The translations under genes were made by a program, and so were the position numbers. A stretch of DNA of 64,000 nucleotides from Alistipes sp. (GTDB taxonomy: Bacteria; Bacteroidota; Bacteroidia; Bacteroidales; Rikenellaceae): NCBI GenBank assembly GCA_017517705.1, contig JAFWYM010000027.1, positions 1-64,000 of the forward strand, read 5' to 3'. This document shows positions 51,155-59,849 of this stretch, piece after piece; positions within the stretch are counted from its first letter, which is position 1, and the number at the start of each line of letters is the position of its first letter. Under the pieces are notes generated by a model. The model was given only the letters and a program-made list of their open reading frames with translations. It had not been told where the DNA came from and made no database searches.

Positions 51155-51475
51155 CTATTTCTCTGCGCCGTGGCGGAAGTATATCTCGCCATCTAGGAAC
51201 TCCTCTGTGGCGATGATTGCGGGCTTTGGCAGGCGCTCGTAGTAGCGTGAGATCTCGATCTGCTCACGGTTCTCGAAGGTCTCTTCTACCGAGTTATCCG
51301 AGGGTGCCGAGAAGTCCGCCAGCTTGCGGTTGAGCTCTGTTTTGAGCTCCGTAGCAATCTGGTTTGCGCGACGTGCGATGATGTTGATGCTCTCGTAGAT
51401 GTTACCTGTGGGGGTGTCGATGTCTACGAGCTTACGTGTTACGGTGTTTCCGGGAACGTTCTTCTTAATCTCCAT
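51155..51475 (-). CDS. rpoZ: RNA polymerase omega subunit (Bacteroidota type)
   Basis: A 106-residue protein matching the Bacteroidota omega family: TVTRKLVDIDTPTGNIYES, INIIARRANQIATELKTEL, YERLPKPAIIATEEFLDGEI. It stabilises assembly of the beta' subunit. It is placed between bamD and coaBC, the usual place in the phylum. Confidence 0.92.
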   Translation of the reverse strand: MEIKKNVPGNTVTRKLVDIDTPTGNIYESINIIARRANQIATELKTELNRKLADFSAPSDNSVEETFENREQIEISRYYERLPKPAIIATEEFLDGEIYFRHGAEK

Positions 51476-51507
51476 AGTCTATATGATATTTTTAATTTTC
51501 TCTTATG

Positions 51508-52338
51508 CTATAGCGTTGAGCCGTCGGTCTTTCTGTTCTTGTCGATGAAGTCTCGAGCATCCTTTGCCATGCGCTCTACCTCTTTTATGTGCTTCGACTC
51601 GGGGTATATGTCGAGGAACGAGTAGTAGTGGTCGAGCATTGCGATGTAGCGGTCGAGCTGCTTGCTCTCCACCGAGTTTTCGGCGAGCTTGTATGCCGAT
51701 ACTGTTGTGTAGTATAGCATCTCTTCGCTGTAGGGCGATTCGGGGTACTTCTTCATGGCATTTTTGAACGCCACAATTGCCGACTTGTAACGACCTATCT
51801 TGTAGTACGTGTAGGCATTCTGATAGCTCTTTGTCATGAGCTTGAGTGTGAGCTTGTCGATCATCTCCTGGAACTCGTCGATGTTCTCCGAGTCGGGGTA
51901 TCGCGACATAAACTCGGTTATGGCGATTATCGCCTGCGTTGTCATTGTCTGGTCGCGCTCGGGGTCTGGCGACATGTAGTAGTGACATAGCGCATACATA
52001 CCCTCGGCATCCTCAATAAAGGGGCTTCGTGCGAACTTACGCCTGTACTCGTCGAGGAGCATCGATGCCTCATCCCAGCGGTGCGTCTTGAACTTGCATC
52101 GTGCGTTGTAATATGTCAGCGAGTCTTCGCGTGGTGTACCCATGTATATGTGCCTGCACGCCTCGAAGAGTGTCGATGCCTTGTCCCACTTCTCCTCCTC
52201 GTATAGCTGCACTGCCTGGTTATACGCAAACTGCGGGTCTCCGGACTTTATGGCGTTGTTCACCACGCTGCAGGCAGCCACAGTCATTGCTGCCACCACC
52301 ACAACGATGATATATCCCAAACTACGTCTCATACTCAA
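51508..52338 (-). CDS. bamD: Outer membrane assembly lipoprotein BamD
   Basis: 276 residues. Lipobox AMTVAAC (Cys23). TPR pairs follow (FAYNQAVQLYEEEKWDKAS, YQNAYTYYKIGRYKSAIVAF, KKYPESPYSEEMLYYT) as in BamD. It works with BamA in folding outer-membrane beta-barrels. The YPDSENI/YPESPYS/YPESKHI series marks the repeat turns. An ATG two codons later (52332) is an equal alternative. First gene of the cluster to recN. Confidence 0.93.
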   Translation of the reverse strand: MSMRRSLGYIIVVVVAAMTVAACSVVNNAIKSGDPQFAYNQAVQLYEEEKWDKASTLFEACRHIYMGTPREDSLTYYNARCKFKTHRWDEASMLLDEYRRKFARSPFIEDAEGMYALCHYYMSPDPERDQTMTTQAIIAITEFMSRYPDSENIDEFQEMIDKLTLKLMTKSYQNAYTYYKIGRYKSAIVAFKNAMKKYPESPYSEEMLYYTTVSAYKLAENSVESKQLDRYIAMLDHYYSFLDIYPESKHIKEVERMAKDARDFIDKNRKTDGSTL

Positions 52339-52451
52339 TCTGTTTCCTGCGCTTATGCGTATAAGCGCACAAAGTTACACAATATTTTTCAAATAACGAA
52401 CATTGTACCGAAAATATTATTCCAAATAGCCCCCGTGATTCTCTTTCGCTC

Positions 52452-52642
52452 TGTCATCCTGAGCGGAGCATCCCTCCCCCTGTCATCCTGAGCGGAACAC
52501 CCCCCCTGTCATCCTGAGCGGAGCGTAAGCGTAGCCGAAGGATCTCTTCCAGATTCTTCACTTCGTTCAGAATGACATTGTGATGACATGGTAGCCCCAC
52601 TTTGTCATCCTGAGCGGAGCGTTAGCGGAGTCGAAGGATCTG
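52452..52642. repeat. Cluster of TGTCATCCTGAGCGGA repeats
   Basis: Four copies of TGTCATCCTGAGCGGA at about 52452, 52480, 52507 and 52603, two of them with the partner end CGAAGGATCT. A reverse copy (TTCAGAATGACA) lies between, giving hairpins. This is a widespread intergenic motif in many bacteria; a relative, GTCATGCTGAGCGTAG, is at 57248. No gene is seen in 52339-53011. Confidence 0.75.
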
Positions 52643-52679
52643 GTAGAGACGACGTGACGAAGAGGCGCATAATTTAGAG

Positions 52680-52925
52680 CGCAGCCATGGGGAGCCAGGG
52701 TAGAGTGTGGAGAAAGGGTAGAGCGCTAACAGATAACTACCCATACTCCCTATACTCCCCATAACTAAAAGCGCAGCCATGGGGAGCCAGGGTAGAATGG
52801 GGAGCCAGGGTATATTGGGTAGAATGGGTAGAGTGGGTAGAGTGGGTAGAGCGCTAACAGATAACTACCCATACTCCCCATACTCCCTATATTCCCTATA
52901 CTCCCCACACTCCCCACACCCCCCA
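52680..52925. repeat. Tandem inverted array of G-rich/C-rich units, locus 3
   Basis: Two units, 52680-52768 and 52769-52925. Each opens GCGCAGCCATGGGGAGCCAG, continues with GGGTAGAGT-type 9-bp words, carries the same loop AGCGCTAACAGATAA between GGGTAG and CTACCC, and closes with CATACTCCC-type words. The second unit has more repeats. Confidence 0.75.
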
Positions 52926-52954
52926 GAAACACTACTCACTACTCACTACTCACT

Positions 52955-52989
52955 AAAAAAAGGCACCCGCCTCCGAAGAGACGAGTGCC
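52955..52989 (-). terminator. Terminator of the 1286-residue lipoprotein gene
   Basis: On the minus strand GGCACTCGTCTC-TTCG-GAGGCGGGTGCC, a 12-bp stem with UUCG loop, followed by seven T. Confidence 0.92.
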
Positions 52990-53011
52990 AGTGAATATTG
53001 AATCAAATTAC

Positions 53012-56000
53012 TTAGTCGATGTAAGTAACCTTGATAGCAGAAATGTATGCACGATGGTCCTTGTCTGTACCAGTTGTAGTGAACTTAACCTCTGTAGCAT
53101 CACCTGTCCAAGTACGTACACTACCCTCGGCAGAGAACTCACCACTATCCGGAGCTATATAGTACATGTTGCTAGCAAATGTAATCTCCATAGACTTGAT
53201 GGTCTTGCCATTTGCAGATACTGTCATAGTAGCACCATTCTGATAGAGACGTACAGCCTCACCTGATGTGTAGTATTTAGGTGCGTTTGAAGCCTTGCCC
53301 TGATCAAATGTTACAGTTACATTATCATCAATCTTTGCCTCTTTAACATCTGCAGCGTTAGCCCAACCAAAGCTCTTCATTGTAGCCTCAGCAGCAACCT
53401 CGGTACCGCCACCTACTGAAACACCACCCTGAGCAACAGTGATAACCTGCTCCAAAGCGCCAGCAGTAACAGTGATGTTACCATTGATAGTCTCTGTAGT
53501 AGTGTTCTCAGCAGCAGTGATGGTCAAAGCACCATCAGCATATGATGCAGTGAACTGTGCATTGTCAGAAGCAACAGTAATAGCGTCAGTCAAGTTGTAA
53601 GCCTCAACAGTGATAACCTGCTCACCAGCAGCTGATGTGAAAGTAGTAGCAGTCTTAGAGAATGACCAGAAAGCAAGTGTACCAGGAGAAGTAAGACCCA
53701 AGAAGCGAGCCGAACCAGCCTGTGCCGAACCATTATATGCTGCACGTACAGCGCTGATTACGATGTCATCGCCAAGCTTAGCGCCTGAAGCAGCCCAGTA
53801 CTTGTTAGTAGCGCCATCCTCGCTGTAAAGACCATAAACATAGATAGTACCAGTCTCGTCAGTAAGGTCGAAGTTACCATATGAAGTGTTAGCAACACGT
53901 GTGATAGTACCCTTCAATGTGTAGAAAGTAGTTTCATCAACATCAGCTGCCAAGAACTCAGCAACAGTTGTGTAAGTTGGCTCAACAACTGGAGCAGCCT
54001 CGGTAGTAGCAGTAACAACAGCAGCCTCAGAAACAGCGAACTTCTCCTCGTCAGCAGGAACAGCTACAACGTTGAATGTGTACTCAGTCTCGTACTCACC
54101 AGTGAATACATAGGTAGTACCCTCAACAAATACAGGCATCTCAGTGCCTACGGTGATACCATACTTAGCAGCGTTCTCGATAGCAGTCCAAGTAAGAGTG
54201 ATAACATTACCCTCAACAGCAGCCTCAACTACGGGCGTTGCAAGAACTGTAGGCTCAACAACAGCAGGTGCGTAAACGCTCCACTCGCCACCACCATTAT
54301 CCCAAGTATTCTCAGTTACGGTGTAGAGGTTAGTGCCATCGGTAGGAACCTTAAGGTCAGCAGTCTGATTCCACTTGTTGTTCCAGTTGTTAGCAGCAGC
54401 ACCAGGATTCATACGGCAGAAGATGATGTTCTCGAAGCCAGCAGGAACAGTAACAGCGTAGATGTTAGTCTCACCCTCAACAAGAGTCATATCAACCCAA
54501 GTCTCGCCATTGCCGAAGAAGTAAGCAGCGAAACGAGCGCTGTCTACATTCCAGTTGGCGTTAGGCTGCAAGTAGAGGACAACCTCTGATGGAGCAACGG
54601 GCTCTACGTAGTTGTCGAAGAAGAGGTTACCCTCAACTACACCTGCAAGATCCTCAGTCTGTGTGCCAGCGCCATCGTTGAATACAACGTTAAGAGTCTT
54701 ACCAGTAGCCTCAGCTGGGAGCTGGAATACATAGTAAGTAACGCCGTCGAGCTCCTCAGTCTCAGTAAGCTCGCGACCTGGCCAATCAACAGACTCAAGA
54801 CCAAGATCCTCGCCATCGTTAGCCCAGATGTGAGCGTAAACCTTAGACCAATTAGCAAGATTGTTGAAGTAGAGCTTGTAAGTCTCAACATCCTCCTCAG
54901 CGCCAGACTTAACAGTTACAACAGCAGCCTCAGAAGCATTGAACTTCGTCTCGTCAGCGGGGATAGCAACGATATTGAATGTGTACTCAGTGTTGTAGTC
55001 AGTAGCATTGAAAGTGTACTTGGGCTCCTCAACAATAGCGGGCATCTCAGTGCCAACAGTGATTGAGTAAGCAGCAGCACCCTCGATAGCGTCCCACTCA
55101 AGGTTGATAACCTTACCCTCAACAACGGGCTCCTTAACTACGGGAGTTGCAAGGGTAGCAAGACCGGTAGTAACCTTAACGGTAGTAGCTACAGAGGTGA
55201 TGTCCTGGCCAACAGCTACAACAGTGAAAGAATACTCAGTGTTGTACTCAAGAGCCTCGTATGTGTAGGTATAAGTAGTCTCCTCGGTAGCCTCAATAAT
55301 AGCGGGCATCTCACCCTCAGGAGTTACGGTGTATGATTCAGCACCCTCGACAGCTGCCCATGTAAGGGTAATGTTCAGACCATTAACAACAGCCTCAACC
55401 TCGGGAGTTGCAAGCGTAGCGCCAAACTCGATAGCACCCTCGTATACGTATACTGCGTGACGAGCATCCTCGTTAGCGTCATACTCGATAACGAGGTCAA
55501 GAGTGATATGGTACTCATTCTGCTTGTACTCAACAACCATGGTACCACCGATAACCTTAACGTCAACCAAAGCACGTGTAGTCTCGTTAGCCTGGAGGTT
55601 CTGAACGGTGAAGGTCAACTCAGCGCCCTCCTCAGCATCCTCAGCCAATACGTATGTACCAACAGCGAGCTTATCGTTCTCAACAGCAGCGCCGTTAACA
55701 GTTACAAGGAAGTCGTTGTCACCCTTAACGATGAACTCATAGTCACCATTAGAGTTGAGCTTACCAGCCTCCCAAGCAGTAACGTCAACATTGTCATCAC
55801 CCCAACCACGGATGATCTCTTTCTCTGCGAAGTCGTCGTCGATCTCGATAACGATATTCTCCTGAACAGTAAGCAAGTCACCAATGATAGTGGTGAGGTG
55901 GTTACGCTCGATAGGAATCTGTGTGTTGAAGTCGTGCTCGTGGATCTTAGTGCCCTTAGAGCCATCAGCTGCAGCCTCCCATACGGTCATTATGAAGTTT

Positions 56001-56872
56001 ACGGGAGTCTGCTCATTCTTAGCAAAGAGGTAGTCAACGAAGAGAGTCTGGTTGGTGTCAAACTTATCGTAACCCTCAGTGTAGGGAGCATTCTTGTCAA
56101 CCTTGAAGCTGTATGCGGGAGCTACAGTCATAACATCGTTGAGATTGCCATTAACAGCGTTGAATGAAGAGTATACCTCAGTGTCGTGGTATGCGATGTC
56201 TACGTATGCAGGCTTTGTGTAACCCTCGATGTAGCTAAGGTCGGTAGTGATAACACGCAACTTAGCGAAAGGACGTGTAAGCGTAAGAGTCTTAGTGAGG
56301 TTTGTGTTAACCAACACATTCTCCGTTACGAAGTAAGCATCGCGGTTATCGTTCATAGCATCCCAGTTGCCCTTCTCGTAAGTAGCGTCGGTGATAGCCG
56401 AGATGTTGCGGAGGTCTGCAGTGTTGTAGTAGAGATCCGCGATAGCGAGCTTGTCAGCAGGCTCAGTGAGCTCAGCGTTGCCCTCGCGTACGAAGTCTGC
56501 GAATACAACAAACTTGTAGGTACGGCCAGGAACAAGACGCAAAGCGAAGGTTGTGGGAGCATACTTGTCCAAGCAGTTCACCAAACGCTCGCTGTAGATA
56601 GGCGTGCCTGTGCCATCCTCATTTTCTGCATACACCTCGAGGATGTAACGCAAGTCGAAATCAGCCCAATCTGCATCGGTCATAAAATCGATAGCACCAT
56701 AGGCACTGTTACCGGTCTTTACTACCTCGTTAGCACGTGTGGTGCTAAGCTCGGGAGCATCAACGGTAAGAACAACGTCAACGAGATCGCTATTGCTAAC
56801 GGTCTCCACGCCATCATTCTGGCACGCTACAAAACATAGCGCCAAAGCCAAAATAGATAAAAGCTTTTTCAT
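53012..56872 (-). CDS. Multi-domain surface lipoprotein with DUF6562-like, Fn3-like, carbohydrate-binding and OB-fold modules
   Basis: 1286 residues, lipobox LALCFVAC (Cys17). Order by eye: a DUF6562-type fimbrillin-like domain about 20-350 (LRYILEVYAENEDGTGTPIY, VPGRTYKFVVFADF); a beta linker; Fn3-like units at about 490-570, 575-665 and 870-960, each with ATPVVE...ITLTW and YNTEYTFNVVA; a CBM26-like module about 670-760 (YLYFNNLANWSKVYAHIW-like start); a second such module (LYLQPNANWNVDSARFAAYF) about 770-865; an OB-fold about 965-1050 (TLKGTITRVANTSYGNFDLT); a BACON-like unit about 1060-1140; and a closing beta domain. It has no catalytic motif. Likely an adhesin or glycan binder on the outer surface; boundaries are approximate. 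Confidence 0.8.
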   Translation of the reverse strand: MKKLLSILALALCFVACQNDGVETVSNSDLVDVVLTVDAPELSTTRANEVVKTGNSAYGAIDFMTDADWADFDLRYILEVYAENEDGTGTPIYSERLVNCLDKYAPTTFALRLVPGRTYKFVVFADFVREGNAELTEPADKLAIADLYYNTADLRNISAITDATYEKGNWDAMNDNRDAYFVTENVLVNTNLTKTLTLTRPFAKLRVITTDLSYIEGYTKPAYVDIAYHDTEVYSSFNAVNGNLNDVMTVAPAYSFKVDKNAPYTEGYDKFDTNQTLFVDYLFAKNEQTPVNFIMTVWEAAADGSKGTKIHEHDFNTQIPIERNHLTTIIGDLLTVQENIVIEIDDDFAEKEIIRGWGDDNVDVTAWEAGKLNSNGDYEFIVKGDNDFLVTVNGAAVENDKLAVGTYVLAEDAEEGAELTFTVQNLQANETTRALVDVKVIGGTMVVEYKQNEYHITLDLVIEYDANEDARHAVYVYEGAIEFGATLATPEVEAVVNGLNITLTWAAVEGAESYTVTPEGEMPAIIEATEETTYTYTYEALEYNTEYSFTVVAVGQDITSVATTVKVTTGLATLATPVVKEPVVEGKVINLEWDAIEGAAAYSITVGTEMPAIVEEPKYTFNATDYNTEYTFNIVAIPADETKFNASEAAVVTVKSGAEEDVETYKLYFNNLANWSKVYAHIWANDGEDLGLESVDWPGRELTETEELDGVTYYVFQLPAEATGKTLNVVFNDGAGTQTEDLAGVVEGNLFFDNYVEPVAPSEVVLYLQPNANWNVDSARFAAYFFGNGETWVDMTLVEGETNIYAVTVPAGFENIIFCRMNPGAAANNWNNKWNQTADLKVPTDGTNLYTVTENTWDNGGGEWSVYAPAVVEPTVLATPVVEAAVEGNVITLTWTAIENAAKYGITVGTEMPVFVEGTTYVFTGEYETEYTFNVVAVPADEEKFAVSEAAVVTATTEAAPVVEPTYTTVAEFLAADVDETTFYTLKGTITRVANTSYGNFDLTDETGTIYVYGLYSEDGATNKYWAASGAKLGDDIVISAVRAAYNGSAQAGSARFLGLTSPGTLAFWSFSKTATTFTSAAGEQVITVEAYNLTDAITVASDNAQFTASYADGALTITAAENTTTETINGNITVTAGALEQVITVAQGGVSVGGGTEVAAEATMKSFGWANAADVKEAKIDDNVTVTFDQGKASNAPKYYTSGEAVRLYQNGATMTVSANGKTIKSMEITFASNMYYIAPDSGEFSAEGSVRTWTGDATEVKFTTTGTDKDHRAYISAIKVTYID

Positions 56873-57519
56873 TGTACTAAATGTTAAAAGTTAATAAAAT
56901 TGTTAGTTAATATGTTGTTGTTTTTCTGTGTTTTATACAAAACTATAGTATGCACACAAGGCGGGCAGAGACCTTGCGATCCTACCAGCACTTTTTTCGT
57001 CAACATCTGTGGTGTTGTGGTCGACCATTGAATAACAGCCATTACCAACACGCCAAAATCACTACAAATATAGGGATTATAATTCAAACCGCCAAATGTT
57101 TGACGTACATAATTACACTAAAGTGTAAAAGAACGTTGCAAGCTGAGCGTAAAGCGTTCAGAACAGTCGAAAGCGCGAGCAGCGTGCATCGCAAGCCTAA
57201 AAGGGCTAAGTCGTAAAAGTCGGTGGGGAGTGTGGCGCATCGCCGTTGTCATGCTGAGCGTAGTTGAAGCATCTGGTTGTGTGCTGCGCGTCGGCAAGGA
57301 GGGTGCAAAGGTAGGTCGCGATAGAATCGGATAGCGCGAGGTTGTGTATCACAAGAGGAATGGGTATGCAATACTTCGCGACGACATCGTGATATTTGCG
57401 CCACCGCAAATTGCGACAGAGTATCTTGTAATTCAAGCTCTTAACGCAACGGGGATGACTAAAAATTAGCCATCCCCGTCGGATTATTTTGCGTCGCAAT
57501 AGCGCGCTATGGTATATAC
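56873..57519. other. Intergenic region upstream of the modular lipoprotein
   Basis: No gene is supported. It contains a minus-strand -7 box TAGTTTTG (56938-56945) for the lipoprotein, a 16-bp palindrome TTACACTAAAGTGTAA (57113-57128), and a diverged relative of the 208-bp repeat (57246-57398). The relative starts GTCATGCTGAGCGTAGTTGA and ends GCAATACTTCGCGACGAC. The rplI-side hairpin follows at 57449. Short frames here lack family resemblance. Confidence 0.6.
57449..57479 (-). terminator. GGGGATG hairpin, copy 6 (3' of rplI)
   Basis: ACGGGGATGACTA with TAGCCATCCCCGT, about 40 bp past the rplI stop. This is a shortened member of the GGGGCTGACTAA family with the loop reduced to AAAAT. Confidence 0.7.
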
Positions 57520-57957
57520 TTACTCAGCTACAACAGCAAACTTGATAGTAGCCTTAACCTCGCGGTGAAGCTTAGCTGTAGCCTCGAACTCGCCGAGAGT
57601 CTTTACAGAGTCAACAGTGATGTTCTTGCGATCAACCTCGATGCCCTTCTCCTGCAATGCTGCAGCAAGGTCGGCAGCGGTGATAGCACCGAAAATCTTC
57701 TCCTCCTCAGCCTTAGCTGTGAGTGTGAGGTGGAGGTTGTTGATAGTCTCAGCCAAAGCCTGAGCGTCAGCAAGAATCTTAGCATCCTTGTGAGCACGCT
57801 GGCGAAGGTTCTCAGCAAGTACCTTCTTTGCAGAAGCTGTTGCTGCCTTGGCGAAACCCTGAGGAATCAAGTAGTTGTTGGCATAGCCGGGACGTACGTT
57901 AACGATGTCGTTTGCGTAGCCCAAGTTCTCTACGTCTTTGATAAGAATTACTTCCAT
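57520..57957 (-). CDS. rplI: 50S ribosomal protein bL9
   Basis: 145 residues: MEVILIKDVENLGYANDIVN and VRPGYANNYLIPQGFAK are the bL9 signature, followed by the connecting helix (KVLAENLRQRAHKDAKILADA) and C-terminal rRNA-binding domain. Last gene of rpsF-rpsR-rplI, 18 bp after rpsR. Confidence 0.98.
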   Translation of the reverse strand: MEVILIKDVENLGYANDIVNVRPGYANNYLIPQGFAKAATASAKKVLAENLRQRAHKDAKILADAQALAETINNLHLTLTAKAEEEKIFGAITAADLAAALQEKGIEVDRKNITVDSVKTLGEFEATAKLHREVKATIKFAVVAE

Positions 57958-57975
57958 AGTCTCTCCTCCTCTTTA

Positions 57976-58257
57976 TTATTTCATACAATCGGTTACGAAC
58001 GGAAGGATAGCCAAGTGACGAGCACGCTTAACAGCCTGAGCTACCTTCTTCTGGAACTTCTGCGAAGTACCCGTGAGACGACGGGGCAAAATCTTACCCT
58101 GCTCGTTGAGGAACTTCTTCAAGAACTCACCGTCCTTATAGTCTACATACTTGATACCGAGCTTCTTAAAGCGGCAGTACTTCTTCTTCTTAACATCTAC
58201 CGATACGGGGTTGAGATAACGAATCTCAGATGCACCCTGCTGTGTGTTCTCTGCCAT
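57976..58257 (-). CDS. rpsR: 30S ribosomal protein bS18
   Basis: 93 residues with the typical [36 protein letters not shown] and [12 protein letters not shown]. It binds the platform of the small subunit next to bS6. The start is 3 bp after the rpsF stop. No ssb gene separates them. Confidence 0.98.
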   Translation of the reverse strand: MAENTQQGASEIRYLNPVSVDVKKKKYCRFKKLGIKYVDYKDGEFLKKFLNEQGKILPRRLTGTSQKFQKKVAQAVKRARHLAILPFVTDCMK

Positions 58258-58260
58258 AGT

Positions 58261-58608
58261 TTACTCCTCCTGTGATTTGTTTGCAAGCTTAGCGCGACGC
58301 TTCTGAGAGTACTCAACAGCGAACTTGTCCTGCTTGAAAGTTAAGAAACGAATGATGCGCTCATCGCGACGGTACTGTGTCTCGAGAGTGTTGATGATTG
58401 AGCCCTCACCGGTGAACTCTACGAGGAAGTAGAAGCCGGTAGTCTTCTTCTGAATAGGATATGCAAGCTTCTTCAAGCCCCAGTTCTCCATATTCACAAT
58501 CTGACCGCCGTTCTCGGTGATTACGCCCTGGAATTTGTCAGCAACCTCCTTCACCTGTGCGTCTGAAAGGACGGGAGTGACAATGAAAACGGTTTCGTAA
58601 TTGTTCAT
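58261..58608 (-). CDS. rpsF: 30S ribosomal protein bS6
   Basis: 115 residues: [40 protein letters not shown] and ERIIRFLTF are standard bS6. The C-terminal tail is basic. First gene of the operon, with promoter upstream. Confidence 0.98.
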   Translation of the reverse strand: MNNYETVFIVTPVLSDAQVKEVADKFQGVITENGGQIVNMENWGLKKLAYPIQKKTTGFYFLVEFTGEGSIINTLETQYRRDERIIRFLTFKQDKFAVEYSQKRRAKLANKSQEE

Positions 58609-58647
58609 AACTGTTTAATTAATTAAAGTTTTGTGCATAAAGCGGTG

Positions 58648-58655
58648 CAAAGGTA
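58648..58655 (-). promoter_or_regulatory. -7 box of the rpsF operon
   Basis: TACCTTTG on the minus strand, with TTG about 19 bp further upstream. The leader is about 30 nt; a bS6:bS18 autoregulatory leader motif was not recognised. Confidence 0.6.
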
Positions 58656-58718
58656 GTAATAATTTTCTAATTTGCAACACATATCACCCTTTTTTGTCGT
58701 AAAATGTGTGTGTTACTC

Positions 58719-59174
58719 TTAGTTGAAGAGCCAGATGTAGAAGTTGAGGTAGGTGGCAAGGCATAGCCATGCGAGGTAGGGGAGCATCAGTAGCGATGCC
58801 ATGCGGCTTACGCGCCACGTAAATATCGTGTAGCTCAGCACCGCAATGTCCAGAAGCAGGATGATGGCAAGACCCGATATTGGCGACTGCATAAAGAAGA
58901 ACATCGGGCTCCACAGGAAGTTGAGTGCCAGCTGTAAAAACCACAGCCCGCGAAAGCGGCGGTCGCCCAAGTCCCACAGGCGGCCGAGCGAGAGTCCCAT
59001 ACATATATATATTATTGACCACGCGATGGGGAATACGGCATTGGGTGGCGTTATGGCGGGCTTATCGAGCGTGGGGTACCACTCTGCGAGGGCATCGCGC
59101 TGGAAGTACATGGCGGCAGCTCCTACCGCAAAGCATAGGAGTATGGGTAGAAAGTATTTCATAAAACGTCTCAT
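58719..59174 (-). CDS. TspO/MBR family membrane protein
   Basis: About 151 residues with five membrane segments, matching TspO/peripheral benzodiazepine receptor: WYPTLDKPAITPPNAVFPIAW, ALNFLWSPMFFFMQSP and LLMLPYLAWLCLATYLNFYIW. The WxPYLxWxxFAxxLN-type closing motif is clear. Family members bind porphyrins and affect tetrapyrrole and stress balance. Starts at 59180, 59174 or 59162 are all possible; the open frame to 59237 would run into the hairpin. Confidence 0.9.
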   Translation of the reverse strand: MRRFMKYFLPILLCFAVGAAAMYFQRDALAEWYPTLDKPAITPPNAVFPIAWSIIYICMGLSLGRLWDLGDRRFRGLWFLQLALNFLWSPMFFFMQSPISGLAIILLLDIAVLSYTIFTWRVSRMASLLMLPYLAWLCLATYLNFYIWLFN

Positions 59175-59235
59175 AGGCATTGTGTTTATTGGTTGTATGC
59201 GACATCTTACAAATAGCGTTCCACCGTGATACAAC

Positions 59236-59270
59236 AAGGGGCTGACTAAAAAGTAACTTAGTCAGCCCTT
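59236..59270. repeat. GGGGCTGACTAA hairpin, copy 7 (distal end of composite repeat C)
   Basis: AAGGGGCTGACTAA with TTAGTCAGCCCTT, loop AAAGTAAC. Joined through GATACTCAA to element copy C; together they fill the gap between secG and tspO. Confidence 0.85.
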
Positions 59271-59279
59271 GATACTCAA

Positions 59280-59400
59280 GAGAGTGAATAAAAAGATGTA
59301 GTTTTAGGCCTGCGAAGCCCGAAAAAGCGGAGTTTACTTGGCGTAAATGAGCATTTTGAGGGCAAGCGTAACGACAAAATACACTTTTTATTCAGCCTCT
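59280..59400. repeat. TIR-bounded intergenic element, copy C
   Basis: 121 bp from GAGAGTGAATAAAAAG to CTTTTTATTCAGCCTCT. Nearly identical to the reverse complement of copy B over its whole length. It lies 23 bp past the secG stop. Confidence 0.85.
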
Positions 59401-59423
59401 TAAATGTTGTGTTCGTAGTTGCG

Positions 59424-59822
59424 TTACTCCGCAACCTCCTCTGTTGCAGCCTCCTCAACGGTAACCTCGGCACCCTCGGCTGTAGCATCAGCCTCAACGG
59501 TGATGTCCTCCTCGCCTACGGTAAGCTCACCCTCGGTAACCTTTGTTGCGCTATCAACACCTGCGCTGATCTCGCTTGTGCCGATGATTTCTTTCTTGTC
59601 GGCCTTGGGAAGTGAGATGACTGACAAGAGGCTGAAGAATACGATGGCAGCCACCATTGCCCAAGTAAACTTCTCGAGGAAATCGGTGGTCTGGCGAACA
59701 CCCATAGTCTGGTTTGCAGCGCCGAAGTTAGCAGCCATACCGCTCTTGGGGCTCTGTACCAATACTGCAAGTATAAGCAAGATACTTGCAATGACGATCA
59801 TAATAATACTGAATGTATACAT
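59424..59822 (-). CDS. secG: Preprotein translocase subunit SecG with acidic tail
   Basis: 132 residues. Two membrane helices (MYTFSIIMIVIASILLILAV and FTWAMVAAIVFFSLLSVISL) flank the conserved cytoplasmic loop VQSPKSGMAANFGAANQTMG. The last 55 residues are Glu/Ala/Val/Thr rich and acidic, a Bacteroidota habit. It supports SecYE in protein export. Follows a helical-repeat gene. Confidence 0.94.
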   Translation of the reverse strand: MYTFSIIMIVIASILLILAVLVQSPKSGMAANFGAANQTMGVRQTTDFLEKFTWAMVAAIVFFSLLSVISLPKADKKEIIGTSEISAGVDSATKVTEGELTVGEEDITVEADATAEGAEVTVEEAATEEVAE

Positions 59823-59849
59823 AAAGCTTATAAATTTAATTTTTTCTTA

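Noticed and set aside
48277..52338. Frameshifts or unusual splits in the bamD-rpoZ-coaBC-recN cluster
   Set aside because: All four genes are full length with intact motifs; this is ordinary Bacteroidota gene order apart from the missing DUF4835 gene.
52780..52860. CRISPR-like array of GGGTAGAGT units
   Set aside because: Units are 9-10 bp, contiguous and without spacers, and an inverted C-rich arm follows; no cas genes are near.
56950..57216. 88-residue plus-strand frame upstream of the modular lipoprotein
   Set aside because: Starts inside the opposite-strand promoter region, has odd composition and no family resemblance.
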